Origin: Candidatus Falkowbacteria bacterium S5_I03
GTDB taxonomy: Bacteria; Patescibacteriota; Patescibacteriia; Patescibacteriales; UBA12465
Reading direction: 5' to 3'
Assembly: GCA_019248265.1 (NCBI GenBank)
Contig: JAEHGX010000010.1
Span: 1-44,367 of the forward strand
Length of the DNA: 44,367 nucleotides
The notes beneath the pieces were generated by a model. It worked only from the letters and a program-made list of their open reading frames with translations, had not been told where the DNA came from and searched no databases. The first letter of the stretch is position 1. Each line of letters begins with the position of its first letter. Shown piece by piece: positions 8,504 through 15,568 of the stretch. The translations under genes and the position numbers were made by a program.

Positions 8504-8812
8504 ATGTCAAAAATTGCAGTTATCAAAACCGGCGGCAAACAATATAAGGTCGCAGAAGGAGAAGTTTTAAAGGTAGAAAAGTTAGCAGCTGAAAAAGGTG
8601 CTAAGCTTAATTTGGAAACCCTCTTAATCATTGATGGCGATAAAGTAGAAATCGGCCAACCAAGTTTAGGCGAAAAAGTTGAGGTTGAAATTATTGACAG
8701 CGGCAAAGCTAAAAAAATTACCGTTGTTAAATATAAGAATAAGACTAGATACAAAAAAACTGTCGGTCATCGCCAACAGTTCACCGCGATTAAAGTTTCT
8801 AAAATTGCTTAA
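8504..8812 (+). CDS. rplU: 50S ribosomal protein bL21
   Basis: 102 residues, the normal bL21 length. The N-terminus MSKIAVIKTGGKQYKV is the family signature, followed by an acidic loop and the C-terminal YKNKTRYKKTVGHRQQFTAIKV, which binds 23S rRNA. In most bacteria rplU is followed at once by rpmA (bL27). Here a terminator follows and the next gene is on the other strand, so bL27 must be elsewhere or absent. No Shine-Dalgarno is seen. The start is fixed by the conserved N-terminus. Confidence 0.97.
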   Translation: MSKIAVIKTGGKQYKVAEGEVLKVEKLAAEKGAKLNLETLLIIDGDKVEIGQPSLGEKVEVEIIDSGKAKKITVVKYKNKTRYKKTVGHRQQFTAIKVSKIA

Positions 8813-8830
8813 ATTCGTTAATTAGCATTA

Positions 8831-8873
8831 CCAATAAAAAACCGCTTCAATTTATTTTAGGAGCGGTTTTTTT
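8831..8873. terminator. Bidirectional intrinsic terminator
   Basis: Stem AAAACCGCT (8838-8846) with AGCGGTTTT (8862-8870), a 15-nt loop, and T-runs on both strands (8868-8873 plus; the A-run at 8835-8841 for minus). It ends rplU from the left and the recR operon from the right. The stop of the small minus-strand gene lies inside the loop. Confidence 0.85.
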
Positions 8874-9132
8874 GTTTGGCTTTTTTTAGTGTTCTTCTGA
8901 GTTTTATTTTATTCAAGAAAAGTTTTTTCTTGTAAATCAGAATCTTTACTAATTTAGCCAATTTTCTTGGCAATTGCCGGGCATTTTTAGAATTAGGATT
9001 TAAATTAGCCAGGGCAAATAGAACTAATTCCACTTGACCGGAAACGCGGCTGCTGAAGAACCCGATAATATAAAAAATCCCGAGGATTAAAGCCAAGAGA
9101 ATAATAATTCCGATAATTGTTAAGGTTAACAT
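8857..9132 (-). CDS. Small single-pass membrane protein, unknown function
   Basis: 91 residues. The N-terminal 30 residues are one strong membrane segment (I, L, A, G, F-rich, no early charge). The rest is very basic (K/R-rich, near 50-91) and would lie in the cytoplasm if the N-terminus is outside. Reality is supported by a perfect GGAGG Shine-Dalgarno at 9140-9144 on this strand, 7 nt before the ATG, which is almost unique in this window, and by its position 30 bp after recR. The stop lies in the loop of the shared terminator. No family recognised. The basic tail could bind nucleic acid or acidic lipid, but this is only a possibility. Confidence 0.72.
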   Translation of the reverse strand: MLTLTIIGIIILLALILGIFYIIGFFSSRVSGQVELVLFALANLNPNSKNARQLPRKLAKLVKILIYKKKLFLNKIKLRRTLKKAKQKNRS

Positions 9133-9162
9133 TGTTGTGCCTCCTTCTGTTTAAGTACTATA

Positions 9163-9759
9163 TTATTTTATTTCATTTCTAAATTTTAAAGCACTAGATA
9201 GGGTGGTTTCATCAGCATACTCCAAATCCGACCCGGCTGGCAAGCCCTTAGCCAATCTCGTTATTTTAATTCTATTTTTTAAAATTTTACCTAAATACAG
9301 GGCAGTGGTTTCTCCTTCTAAGGTAAAATTTAAAGCCAAAATCAATTCTTTTATTTCTTCGGCTTGAATGCGTTTAATCAGTTTGTTGATATTTAGGGTT
9401 TCTGGCCCGACATCTTCAATTGTATTTATCAACCCACCTAGAACAAAGTATAAGCCATTAAATTGTTTGGTGGATTCAATAGCATTTAAGTCTTGGCTAT
9501 TTTCGACGACGCATAAAGAACTTCGATTGCGGTTAGCGTCGGCGCAAATCGCACACGGACTCGTTTCGGAGATAGTCAAACAAGAATGGCAGACAGTAGT
9601 TTTTTGCTTTAACTCTTTGATTGCCGTCGCCAAAGCTTCCAAACGCTCTTCGCTTTGGTTTAAGAGGTGAAAGGCATAGCGTTCGGCGGTTTTTTGTCCC
9701 ACACTAGGGAGAATGGCTAAGCGGTCGATTAAGTTTTGTAACGCCTGCGGATATTTCAT
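9163..9759 (-). CDS. recR: Recombination mediator RecR
   Basis: 198 residues, normal for RecR, which with RecO (and RecF) loads RecA at single-strand gaps. Order: helix-hairpin-helix (ILPSVGQKTAERYAFHLL, about 16-33), a four-cysteine zinc motif (C57, C60, C69, C72), then a Toprim domain with VVENSQDLNAIE near 84-95 and GLINTIEDVGPETLNI near 109-124. The C-terminal ARGLPxGxDLEYADExTL-type Walker-like motif is also present (LAKGLPAGSDLEYADETTL). It lies 26 bp after ybaB, the usual partner. Confidence 0.96.
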   Translation of the reverse strand: MKYPQALQNLIDRLAILPSVGQKTAERYAFHLLNQSEERLEALATAIKELKQKTTVCHSCLTISETSPCAICADANRNRSSLCVVENSQDLNAIESTKQFNGLYFVLGGLINTIEDVGPETLNINKLIKRIQAEEIKELILALNFTLEGETTALYLGKILKNRIKITRLAKGLPAGSDLEYADETTLSSALKFRNEIK

Positions 9760-9785
9760 GTCGCTAAAATATTAGCTCGCTATTT

Positions 9786-10064
9786 TTATTGGGTTAGGCC
9801 TGGAATACCGCCCATATCTTGAAGTTTTTTAGCCATTAATCTCTGAGCTTTTTTGACGGCTTCATTAAAACAATTTTTTAAAGCGCTCTCTTGTGCCGCT
9901 TTGTCCATCCCACCCGCTAAAGTAATGTTTAAGACTTCCATGTTGCCATTCATTTTAATGGTGACGCCATTTTTTTCTTCGGTAATAACTTCTTGAGCCA
10001 AAACATCTTGGATGGTTTTAGCCTGGCTTCTTAAATCACGGAACTGTTTTAGTTTGCTGAACAT
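9786..10064 (-). CDS. YbaB/EbfC nucleoid-associated protein
   Basis: 92 residues. The family is a dimeric, tweezer-shaped DNA-binding protein that coats the nucleoid. Features: an N-terminal helix MFSKLKQFRDLRSQAKTIQ, a central strand pair with VTIKMNGNMEVLNITL, and the C-terminal helix ending in the typical MGGIPGL. Its place directly before recR is conserved in most bacteria. In those it normally follows dnaX, but here it follows dnaB by 42 bp. Confidence 0.93.
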   Translation of the reverse strand: MFSKLKQFRDLRSQAKTIQDVLAQEVITEEKNGVTIKMNGNMEVLNITLAGGMDKAAQESALKNCFNEAVKKAQRLMAKKLQDMGGIPGLTQ

Positions 10065-10106
10065 ATTATTGTTTAATTTTTATTATTTATTTTTATTATA
10101 AACCAT

Positions 10107-11504
10107 TTAGAACTCGGTGGGAATCATTTCCCCTGCTTGTTTGGCTAAACTTTTGAAACTGACAGTATTTTCATCAAAGAAGAGGTCAACCCGGCCGGTC
10201 GGTCCGTTACGATGTTTAGCAATATGGATTTCCGCTTTATGTCTTTCGTCTTGCGGTAAATCATTAGGGTTAAAACTTCGGTCGGCGGCTTTACGATAAA
10301 TAAACATTACAATATCGGCATCCTGTTCGATAGAACCTGAGTCGCGCAAATGGGAGAGCTTCGGAATAGCTGGACTAGTTTGTTCCACGGCGCGCGATAA
10401 CTGCGCTAGAGCGAGAATCGGAATATTTAATTCGCGGGCGATTGATTTTAAACCGCGGCTGATTTCAGCAATTTCTTGGACACGGTTATCGCCATATTTT
10501 CCGCGTCCTTCCATGAGCTGTAAGTAGTCAATCACAATTAAGCCCAAACCCTTTTCCATTTGTAAACGACGAGCTTTAGCACGGATTTCCATGATTGATA
10601 GTGTTCCGGAATCATCAATATAAATCGGGGCTTCAGCCAGTTCGCCCATCGCTTGGCCGATTTTAGCAAAGTCATTATCCTCTTCTTTATCTGATAAGTT
10701 GCCGGTACGCATTTTCCATAAACTGACGTTAGCTTGAGAGCAAAGCATGCGATCGACTAACTGTTCTTTACTCATTTCTAGAGAGAAGATACCGACTCCT
10801 TCTTTACTCTTAATGGCCGCTTGGCGAGCAATGTCGAGCGCAAAAGAAGTTTTGCCGACTGAAGGGCGGGCGGCTAAAATGATTAAATCGGATTTTTGTA
10901 AGCCGGCTAAAACATGATCCAGGTCAGGGAAGCCGGTTGGCAGGCCGCGCAATTTGCCACTTTGTTTATGAAGATCATCAATGCGTTCAAAAGCATCGGT
11001 TAAAAGATTATCAATCGGCATGAAAGCATTTTTTAAATATTTTCTGGAGACGCCAAAAACTTTTTTTTCGGTTTCATCTAAAATTTCATCAATTTCTCGT
11101 TCTTCATTAAAACTAATATTTGAAATTTCCGCCGCCGCCTGCTGTAGTCTTCTGAGAGTTGCCTTTTTTTGAATGATGTTAGAGTAATGGACGATATTGC
11201 CGGAGGTTGCCACGGTATTGGAAAGTTTGGCCAGATAGCTGCGTCCGCCAATGGTAGCTAATTTCTTTTTATCTTCCAAGCGGTTGGAAATAGTGATGAT
11301 ATCAATCGGTTCTTGGTTGGCGTAAAGCTCACGCATCGCCTCAAAGATAATTTTATGGCCGTCACGATAAAAATCTTCGGCAGTTAGATTGTCGGCGACT
11401 TTAATAATAGCGTCTTTATCAATTAAGAGAGCGCCCAGAAGCGATTCCTCCGCTTCTTGACTATGAGGCGGGACTTTTTCCAATAGTTCTTGTTCTTTAG
11501 ACAT
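10107..11504 (-). CDS. dnaB: Replicative DNA helicase DnaB
   Basis: 465 residues. DnaB is the hexameric fork helicase. The N-terminal helical domain (about 10-110, beginning PPHSQEAEESLLGALL) is followed by the linker and a RecA-like motor. Walker A ARPSVGKTS is at 212-220, GIFSLEMSKEQLVDRML is motif H1a, IVIDYLQLM is Walker B, and AQLSRAVE and HLRDSGSIEQDADIVMFIYR are motifs H3-H4. There is no intein, although DnaB is a common intein site. It heads the dnaB-ybaB-recR-small membrane protein operon and has its own promoter upstream. Confidence 0.97.
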   Translation of the reverse strand: MSKEQELLEKVPPHSQEAEESLLGALLIDKDAIIKVADNLTAEDFYRDGHKIIFEAMRELYANQEPIDIITISNRLEDKKKLATIGGRSYLAKLSNTVATSGNIVHYSNIIQKKATLRRLQQAAAEISNISFNEEREIDEILDETEKKVFGVSRKYLKNAFMPIDNLLTDAFERIDDLHKQSGKLRGLPTGFPDLDHVLAGLQKSDLIILAARPSVGKTSFALDIARQAAIKSKEGVGIFSLEMSKEQLVDRMLCSQANVSLWKMRTGNLSDKEEDNDFAKIGQAMGELAEAPIYIDDSGTLSIMEIRAKARRLQMEKGLGLIVIDYLQLMEGRGKYGDNRVQEIAEISRGLKSIARELNIPILALAQLSRAVEQTSPAIPKLSHLRDSGSIEQDADIVMFIYRKAADRSFNPNDLPQDERHKAEIHIAKHRNGPTGRVDLFFDENTVSFKSLAKQAGEMIPTEF

Positions 11505-11541
11505 AGACGCGACGTTAATTACTTAAAATCTTTGCCCCTCC

Positions 11542-11570
11542 ATCTTAACTTAATGAGAGGGTTTTTTCAA
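11542..11570 (-). promoter_or_regulatory. Promoter of the dnaB operon
   Basis: On the minus strand TTGAAA (11565-11570), 17 bp, TAAGAT (11542-11547). A start near 11535 gives a leader of about 30 nt before the dnaB ATG at 11504. Confidence 0.5.
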
Positions 11571-11620
11571 GCTGGCTGAAAGCACAATTTATACGCTGGT
11601 TTTCCACACTAACAATAAGC

Positions 11621-11648
11621 AAAAACCGTCAAGGAAATGACGGTTTTC
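11621..11648 (-). terminator. Terminator of the tRNA-Thr transcript
   Basis: Stem AAAACCGTC (11622-11630) with GACGGTTTT (11639-11647), 8-nt loop. On the minus strand it ends in a run of five T and lies 11 bp past the tRNA 3' end, separating it from dnaB. Confidence 0.75.
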
Positions 11649-11658
11649 TGCTTAAATA

Positions 11659-11734
11659 TGGAGCCGACTGTCGGGCTCGGACCGACGACCTGCTGTTTAC
11701 AAGACAGCTGCTCTACCAGCTGAGCTAAGTCGGC
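11659..11734 (-). tRNA. tRNA-Thr (anticodon TGT), CCA encoded
   Basis: 76 nt, full cloverleaf on the minus strand. Acceptor GCCGACT/AGTCGGC, D stem GCTC/GAGC with loop AGCTGGTA, anticodon stem GCTGT/ACAGC with loop CTTGTAA (anticodon TGT, reads ACA and probably other ACN), five-base variable loop, T stem GTCGG/CCGAC. Discriminator base is T, and CCA is encoded. The T loop reads TCCGAGC, so position 55 is C instead of the nearly invariant T that becomes pseudouridine 55. All stems pair perfectly, so the gene does not look decayed. Confidence 0.95.
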
Positions 11735-11750
11735 TTAAGTTAACATAGTT

Positions 11751-11779
11751 AATATAAAAGATTTTTTTTGGTTTGGCAA
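11751..11779 (-). promoter_or_regulatory. Promoter of tRNA-Thr
   Basis: On the minus strand TTGCCA (11774-11779), 17 bp, TATATT (11751-11756), ending 16 bp before the tRNA 5' end. The rest of 11735-11890 holds no gene. The promoter of the plus-strand gene at 11891 should lie here but no convincing pair was found. Confidence 0.6.
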
Positions 11780-11890
11780 GGGTTAGCTGAAAATAGCTTA
11801 AGGAAAGGCTTATTTTAGTCTTTTTATTTACTTTATCTAGTGATTATGGGAAAATGAAAAGGTAATAGTTTTAAAATTAAGCCTAAATTT

Positions 11891-13495
11891 ATGAATTTTG
11901 AAAGAATCAGAGAAGTGGCCAATAAAAAAACTACCCGCGTCGTCGCGACGGCTCTTTTGCTTTTAGCTGGTAAAACGGCTCTATCTAATTCTGAGACAAA
12001 AAAATCTAATTCGGATACCGAATCTAAAGCCGCCAGCGCTAAAGAAATAATCGCCCTTAACACCGATAAAGCCGCTTTAGCTAGGAATGAAAAAACTTAT
12101 GTCGTTTCCGAAAAAGATATGTTGGAGATGGAGGTGGCTAATAATTTTGAATTGGTTAAAATAGATTTTGACGTCAATTATGAGACCGATAAGGCTGATT
12201 TAGCTGAACAGTCGCAAGCGGAAATTGCCGAGCAATTTACTACCTTTTTGGGTAATATTAATCAAGCTAATTTTCCGGCAGCGCAAGAAGCCAATTGGCA
12301 GGTTGTTAGTTCTTGTGATGAACGGCCAACTAATGTTTGGGGCGAAAAAGGAAATGAAGCTTTAGCCACTGCTCGCGGCGAGGCGCTGATTAATTTATTA
12401 CAATCTGATTTACAAAAATATGAATTTTCCGGCTTAAGCGCCGAACAAGTCAGGGCTTTAAAAAATAAAAATATTGAGAATGCGATTGTGGCCGTTCATG
12501 AAGACCGTAAAGGCGAAACTTTAATTACCGATATTATTAATCCTGAAACCGGTCATAATTATACCGATTCCGAAGTACAAAAAATTAAGAAAAATGACCC
12601 TGATAAATATTCATCGTTATTAGCTCAGAATCGAATTTCTCAGTTTCGCGCGGAAATCCCGTTAGCCAAATTGGAAGAAATGGGTCTTGTTGATTCATTG
12701 CCGAAGATGCCGAATAAAGCGCCACATTTTGAAAATATTGAAAAACCGGATTTAAAAAGTTTGGTAAAGATGTTTCCGGAATACAAAAATGTTATTTTAC
12801 TTTTTGATAATAGCTCTTCGATGCGGGATGATAAAGAAATGTTAAGCCAAGAGATTGAAGATCGACAGAAGGAACTAAGCGATGTTAAATTTTATATTGG
12901 TCATTATTCTGATAAATTACAGAAACTTATTTCTACCGACAACATTGAAGCGAGTAAGGAGATTATAGCTGATGTTGGTTATGGCAGCGATCACGAAGCC
13001 TCGGTGCAGGCTCCGGCCGCCGCTTGGGATAAAATTGGTGGCGAGATTAAACCTGAGGAAAAAACTTTAATGTTAGTCAATACTGACGAAGCTTTACAGC
13101 TTCTTTCCGCCCAAGATTTAAAGGCTTTGCATAATTTGCCAGATAACGTAGAACTAAAATTCATGTTTCATCTCGGCGATGGTAAATGTTTAGACGTTCC
13201 GCTAAGCGTTGTTCAGAATAGTTTTGATAAAATAAATAGTAAAGGGGTTTCCAGCCTGAAAAAAGCGTTGGACAAAGTTGAGAGCCAGCTAACCAAGTTA
13301 CACGTTAAACAGCTTAACGCCACTAATCGTGATTCGGAAAAACAATTTAAGAAAATGATTGCTGGCTTAGAAAGACAACAAGAGACAATTACGACAAGAA
13401 TAGCTGGTATTAATGAACATTATGCCAGCCGCAAAATTAATTTAAGCGAATTTACCGATAAAAGCGGCCAAACTGTTAATTTAAATATTTATTAA
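11891..13495 (+). CDS. OmpA-like/VWA-like two-domain protein
   Basis: 534 residues. The N-terminus has a basic start and a short hydrophobic stretch (about 17-29, VVATALLLLAGKTA), probably a signal or anchor. Residues about 85-180 look like an OmpA-type peptidoglycan-binding fold: VKIDFDVNYETDKADL, a conserved-type TARGEALINLLQ helix, and a strand between them. From about 300 a von Willebrand A-like domain begins: NVILLFDNSSSM with the MIDAS pattern D306-x-S308-x-S310, and further alternating strands and helices. The last 80 residues are helical and coiled-coil-like. A wall-binding plus metal-dependent adhesion or assembly role is inferred. The OmpA match is moderate and the VWA match better. 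Next gene is 7 bp away. Confidence 0.7.
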   Translation: MNFERIREVANKKTTRVVATALLLLAGKTALSNSETKKSNSDTESKAASAKEIIALNTDKAALARNEKTYVVSEKDMLEMEVANNFELVKIDFDVNYETDKADLAEQSQAEIAEQFTTFLGNINQANFPAAQEANWQVVSSCDERPTNVWGEKGNEALATARGEALINLLQSDLQKYEFSGLSAEQVRALKNKNIENAIVAVHEDRKGETLITDIINPETGHNYTDSEVQKIKKNDPDKYSSLLAQNRISQFRAEIPLAKLEEMGLVDSLPKMPNKAPHFENIEKPDLKSLVKMFPEYKNVILLFDNSSSMRDDKEMLSQEIEDRQKELSDVKFYIGHYSDKLQKLISTDNIEASKEIIADVGYGSDHEASVQAPAAAWDKIGGEIKPEEKTLMLVNTDEALQLLSAQDLKALHNLPDNVELKFMFHLGDGKCLDVPLSVVQNSFDKINSKGVSSLKKALDKVESQLTKLHVKQLNATNRDSEKQFKKMIAGLERQQETITTRIAGINEHYASRKINLSEFTDKSGQTVNLNIY

Positions 13496-13502
13496 AAATT
13501 GT

Positions 13503-14108
13503 ATGATGCCTGATCAACAAATACAAGCCATTTTAGGCAACGGCGAAAAAATTTCTTGGCGCGGCGGCGTTAATCGCACGGTTATTGGAATTAATTTAGT
13601 GTTGTCATTAATTTTATTTTTGGCAATTTCCGGATTAGTTTATTCAGTGGATACTATTAATTATTTTTCTAATGACGTTTTCAAGACCATGAGCGGGTCC
13701 ACGGTCGCTTCTTTGATATTATTTTTTGGTTTTGCTTTATCATTAATTATCTTTTTTTCTAATTATGTTAAAGAATATGTAATTACCGATAAGCGCGCTA
13801 TAATTAAATCCGGTCTCATCGGTACGGATTTTAATTCTGTTTATTTTACTGAAATAAAATCCGCCAGTGTCAATGTCGGTTTGATTGATAAATTGTTATC
13901 GGTGGGGACTATTAATATTGATACCGGCAAAGTTGCCAGCACGAGTGATAAGAATGGCGTTACCAGCGTCAATACTGTTTATGATAAGCTGCTGCACATT
14001 GATGCCCCTTATGAAGTTTATAAATATTTCCAAGATGCTCTTACGAGTCGCCAAGAGAGCCTTTATTCCGGGCGAGCTGATCAAGAAAATTTAGCGTCCA
14101 AAAAATAA
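13503..14108 (+). CDS. Membrane protein with bacterial PH domain (YdbS/bPH2-like)
   Basis: 201 residues. Two membrane segments (about 25-46 and 69-90) precede a bPH2-like domain starting at YVITDKRAIIKSGLIGTDFNSVYFTEIKSASVNVGLIDKLLSVGTI, where the first 12 or so residues are the family hallmark. There is a basic hydrophilic tail. Such proteins are common bacterial membrane proteins of unknown function. An in-frame second ATG one codon later is an equal start. It is separated by 7 bp from the VWA-like gene, so the two may work together at the membrane (context inference). Confidence 0.82.
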   Translation: MMPDQQIQAILGNGEKISWRGGVNRTVIGINLVLSLILFLAISGLVYSVDTINYFSNDVFKTMSGSTVASLILFFGFALSLIIFFSNYVKEYVITDKRAIIKSGLIGTDFNSVYFTEIKSASVNVGLIDKLLSVGTINIDTGKVASTSDKNGVTSVNTVYDKLLHIDAPYEVYKYFQDALTSRQESLYSGRADQENLASKK

Positions 14109-14129
14109 TTAAATAAACACTTTACATAT

Positions 14130-14696
14130 ATGATTACGATTCCCATCGAGGTTTCGGCGCGGCACATTCATTTGAGCCAGCCTGATTTAGATTTACTGTT
14201 TGGTTTTGATTATAAACTTAAGCCTCTTAAAAATATTTCCCAAACTGGCCAGTATGCAGCGGAGGAAAAAGTGGCTTTAGTAAATGGTAATCAGAAAATA
14301 GATAATATCCGCGTTGTTGGCCCGACGCGTCCAGAAACACAAGTCGAGCTTTCTCTAACCGAGGCACGCCGTCTCGGGTTGGAAATTCCGCTAGCGGTTT
14401 CCGGTAATGTTGCTCAAGCTACCAAGCTGACGGTTATTGGTCCCCAAGGACAAATAGACAGACATTGCGCCATTATTGCTCAACGGCATATCCACGCCTC
14501 TTTAGAAGATGCGAAAAAATATCAGCTTCATGATGGGCAAATCGTTACCGTGGAATGCGGTAATCAGCGTGCGGTAGTTTTTAGGCAAGTAGTTGTGCGG
14601 GTGCGGGCAGATTTTGTTTGGAATCTGCATTTAGATACAGATGAGGCTAATGCCGCCGGCCTTCAAGGCGGGGAAACTGGTTTAGTAATAATATAA
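14130..14696 (+). CDS. pduL: PduL-type phosphotransacylase
   Basis: 188 residues, close to the usual PduL length. PduL exchanges acyl-CoA and acyl-phosphate; outside microcompartments it can act as a phosphate acetyltransferase for acetate and ATP formation. Two matching beta-barrel halves show the zinc-binding histidine signatures: VSARHIHLS at 8-16 and AQRHIHAS at 117-124, plus HLDTDEANAAG near the C-terminus. No microcompartment shell genes and no encapsulation peptide are visible, so a soluble fermentative role with an acetate kinase elsewhere is more likely. It lies 21 bp after the PH-domain gene. Confidence 0.92.
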   Translation: MITIPIEVSARHIHLSQPDLDLLFGFDYKLKPLKNISQTGQYAAEEKVALVNGNQKIDNIRVVGPTRPETQVELSLTEARRLGLEIPLAVSGNVAQATKLTVIGPQGQIDRHCAIIAQRHIHASLEDAKKYQLHDGQIVTVECGNQRAVVFRQVVVRVRADFVWNLHLDTDEANAAGLQGGETGLVII

Positions 14697-14714
14697 GCAA
14701 AAACTTTTTCATCA

Positions 14715-14743
14715 TTGACTCTTGTCGTTAATCATGGTATATT
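14715..14743 (+). promoter_or_regulatory. Promoter of the structured-leader gene at 14829
   Basis: TTGACT (14715-14720), 17 bp, TATATT (14738-14743), with TG at 14735-14736 giving an extended -10. Predicted start near 14750, so the leader is about 79 nt. Confidence 0.65.
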
Positions 14744-14751
14744 ATGATGAT

Positions 14752-14828
14752 GCTTTTTAGATTTAAGCATACCCGATTCCGCCCTGGGAAAGTGCGGAAA
14801 CGCACATTAACACCCAAAATCATATATT
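14752..14828 (+). promoter_or_regulatory. Structured 5' leader with two alternative hairpins
   Basis: Hairpin A: GTGCG (14792-14796), GAAA tetraloop, CGCAC (14801-14805). Hairpin B: TTCCGC pairing with GCGGAA (14794-14799) across about 11 nt. A and B share bases 14794-14799 and cannot form together. This is what a switch or thermosensor could look like, but no known riboswitch class was recognised and the region may be an ordinary leader. Confidence 0.35.
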
Positions 14829-15401
14829 ATGACAACGACGGCTAAGTATTTAGAAGAGTTGCGGACGATGGAATCGGAGCCGCTAGAAATTATTACCGCG
14901 CCCAAGGCTGGTAAAATTAAATTTTATTCAGCAATTGAAAATTTACTGATTGAGTCCCTGAGTGGAAAAATGTTGGTAGCCGATTTTGAAGGCATGTTTC
15001 GCTTTATTGATCCTGATTTTCGGATTTATGATTTGGATCAGCCAAGCCCGGCCACTGAAGCAATTTTGGTGGACGTCAAAGAATTCAAATCCGGAGATGC
15101 TACTTTAGCTCAGATATTTCTGCGGTTATCAGAAGATTTGGAAAAGATTATTTTGACTCCGGCGCAAATTTTGCGCTTTTGCATGAAATGGCCAAAACAT
15201 TTGTCTCAAGGCGACTGTGGAACTCTTTTCCCGACCAGGATTGGGAGAAACTATTATTGCTTTTATATTTATTCTGATAGCGGCTATTATTTGCACGTTA
15301 CCAGATTAAAAAGTGATCGCTTTGATTACTGGTCTGGCGACTATAAGGACCCAGACCGCCCGCGCGTCGTTACCAAGCGCTTAACCGCTGAAGAATTTTA
15401 A
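14829..15401 (+). CDS. Conserved-looking protein of unknown function
   Basis: 190 residues, soluble, no signal or membrane segment. Mixed alpha/beta composition with many aromatic residues toward the C-terminus (NYYCFYIYSDSGYYLHVTR near 146-164) and an acidic aspartate-rich tail. The pattern of the middle part (ILTPAQILRFCMKWPKHLSQG) suggests a helix followed by a loop with conserved-type W and H. No family recognised. Between it and the next gene is a strong terminator, so it is its own transcription unit with its own promoter and structured leader. Confidence 0.75.
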   Translation: MTTTAKYLEELRTMESEPLEIITAPKAGKIKFYSAIENLLIESLSGKMLVADFEGMFRFIDPDFRIYDLDQPSPATEAILVDVKEFKSGDATLAQIFLRLSEDLEKIILTPAQILRFCMKWPKHLSQGDCGTLFPTRIGRNYYCFYIYSDSGYYLHVTRLKSDRFDYWSGDYKDPDRPRVVTKRLTAEEF

Positions 15402-15425
15402 GATTCCTTTGGCGGTATATGTTAC

Positions 15426-15474
15426 CCCTTTGGAAATCTTGAACTTCGGTTCACGAAAATCCAAAGGGTTTTTT
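15426..15474 (+). terminator. Terminator with nested UUCG hairpin
   Basis: Outer stem CCCTTTGGA (15426-15434) with TCCAAAGGG (15460-15468) followed by six T. Inside it a second hairpin GAAC-TTCG-GTTC (15441-15452). An extra CCTTTGG at 15406-15412 could pair with the same 3' arm and would then form a larger, looser structure. Confidence 0.8.
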
Positions 15475-15507
15475 GTTTGCCTAATTCTAGTAAAATAGGC
15501 TTTTTTC

Positions 15508-15516
15508 TGCTATTCT
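15508..15516 (+). promoter_or_regulatory. Possible extended -10 promoter of the PAS sensor gene
   Basis: TG at 15508-15509, one base, TATTCT at 15511-15516. The -35 region is poor. It is placed between a terminator and the next start, where a promoter is expected. Confidence 0.3.
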
Positions 15517-15568
15517 ATTAATAGTGGCGGAACAGCTCAGTCGCTTAACCGTTTAATTAAATTTTAAT

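Noticed and set aside
11536-11567. Hairpin CCCTC/GAGGG with T-run on the plus strand before dnaB
   Set aside because: No plus-strand gene lies upstream to be terminated, and the region overlaps the dnaB promoter. It could end antisense RNA but this cannot be supported.
14130-14696. Microcompartment role for PduL
   Set aside because: No shell protein genes and no N-terminal encapsulation helix were seen.
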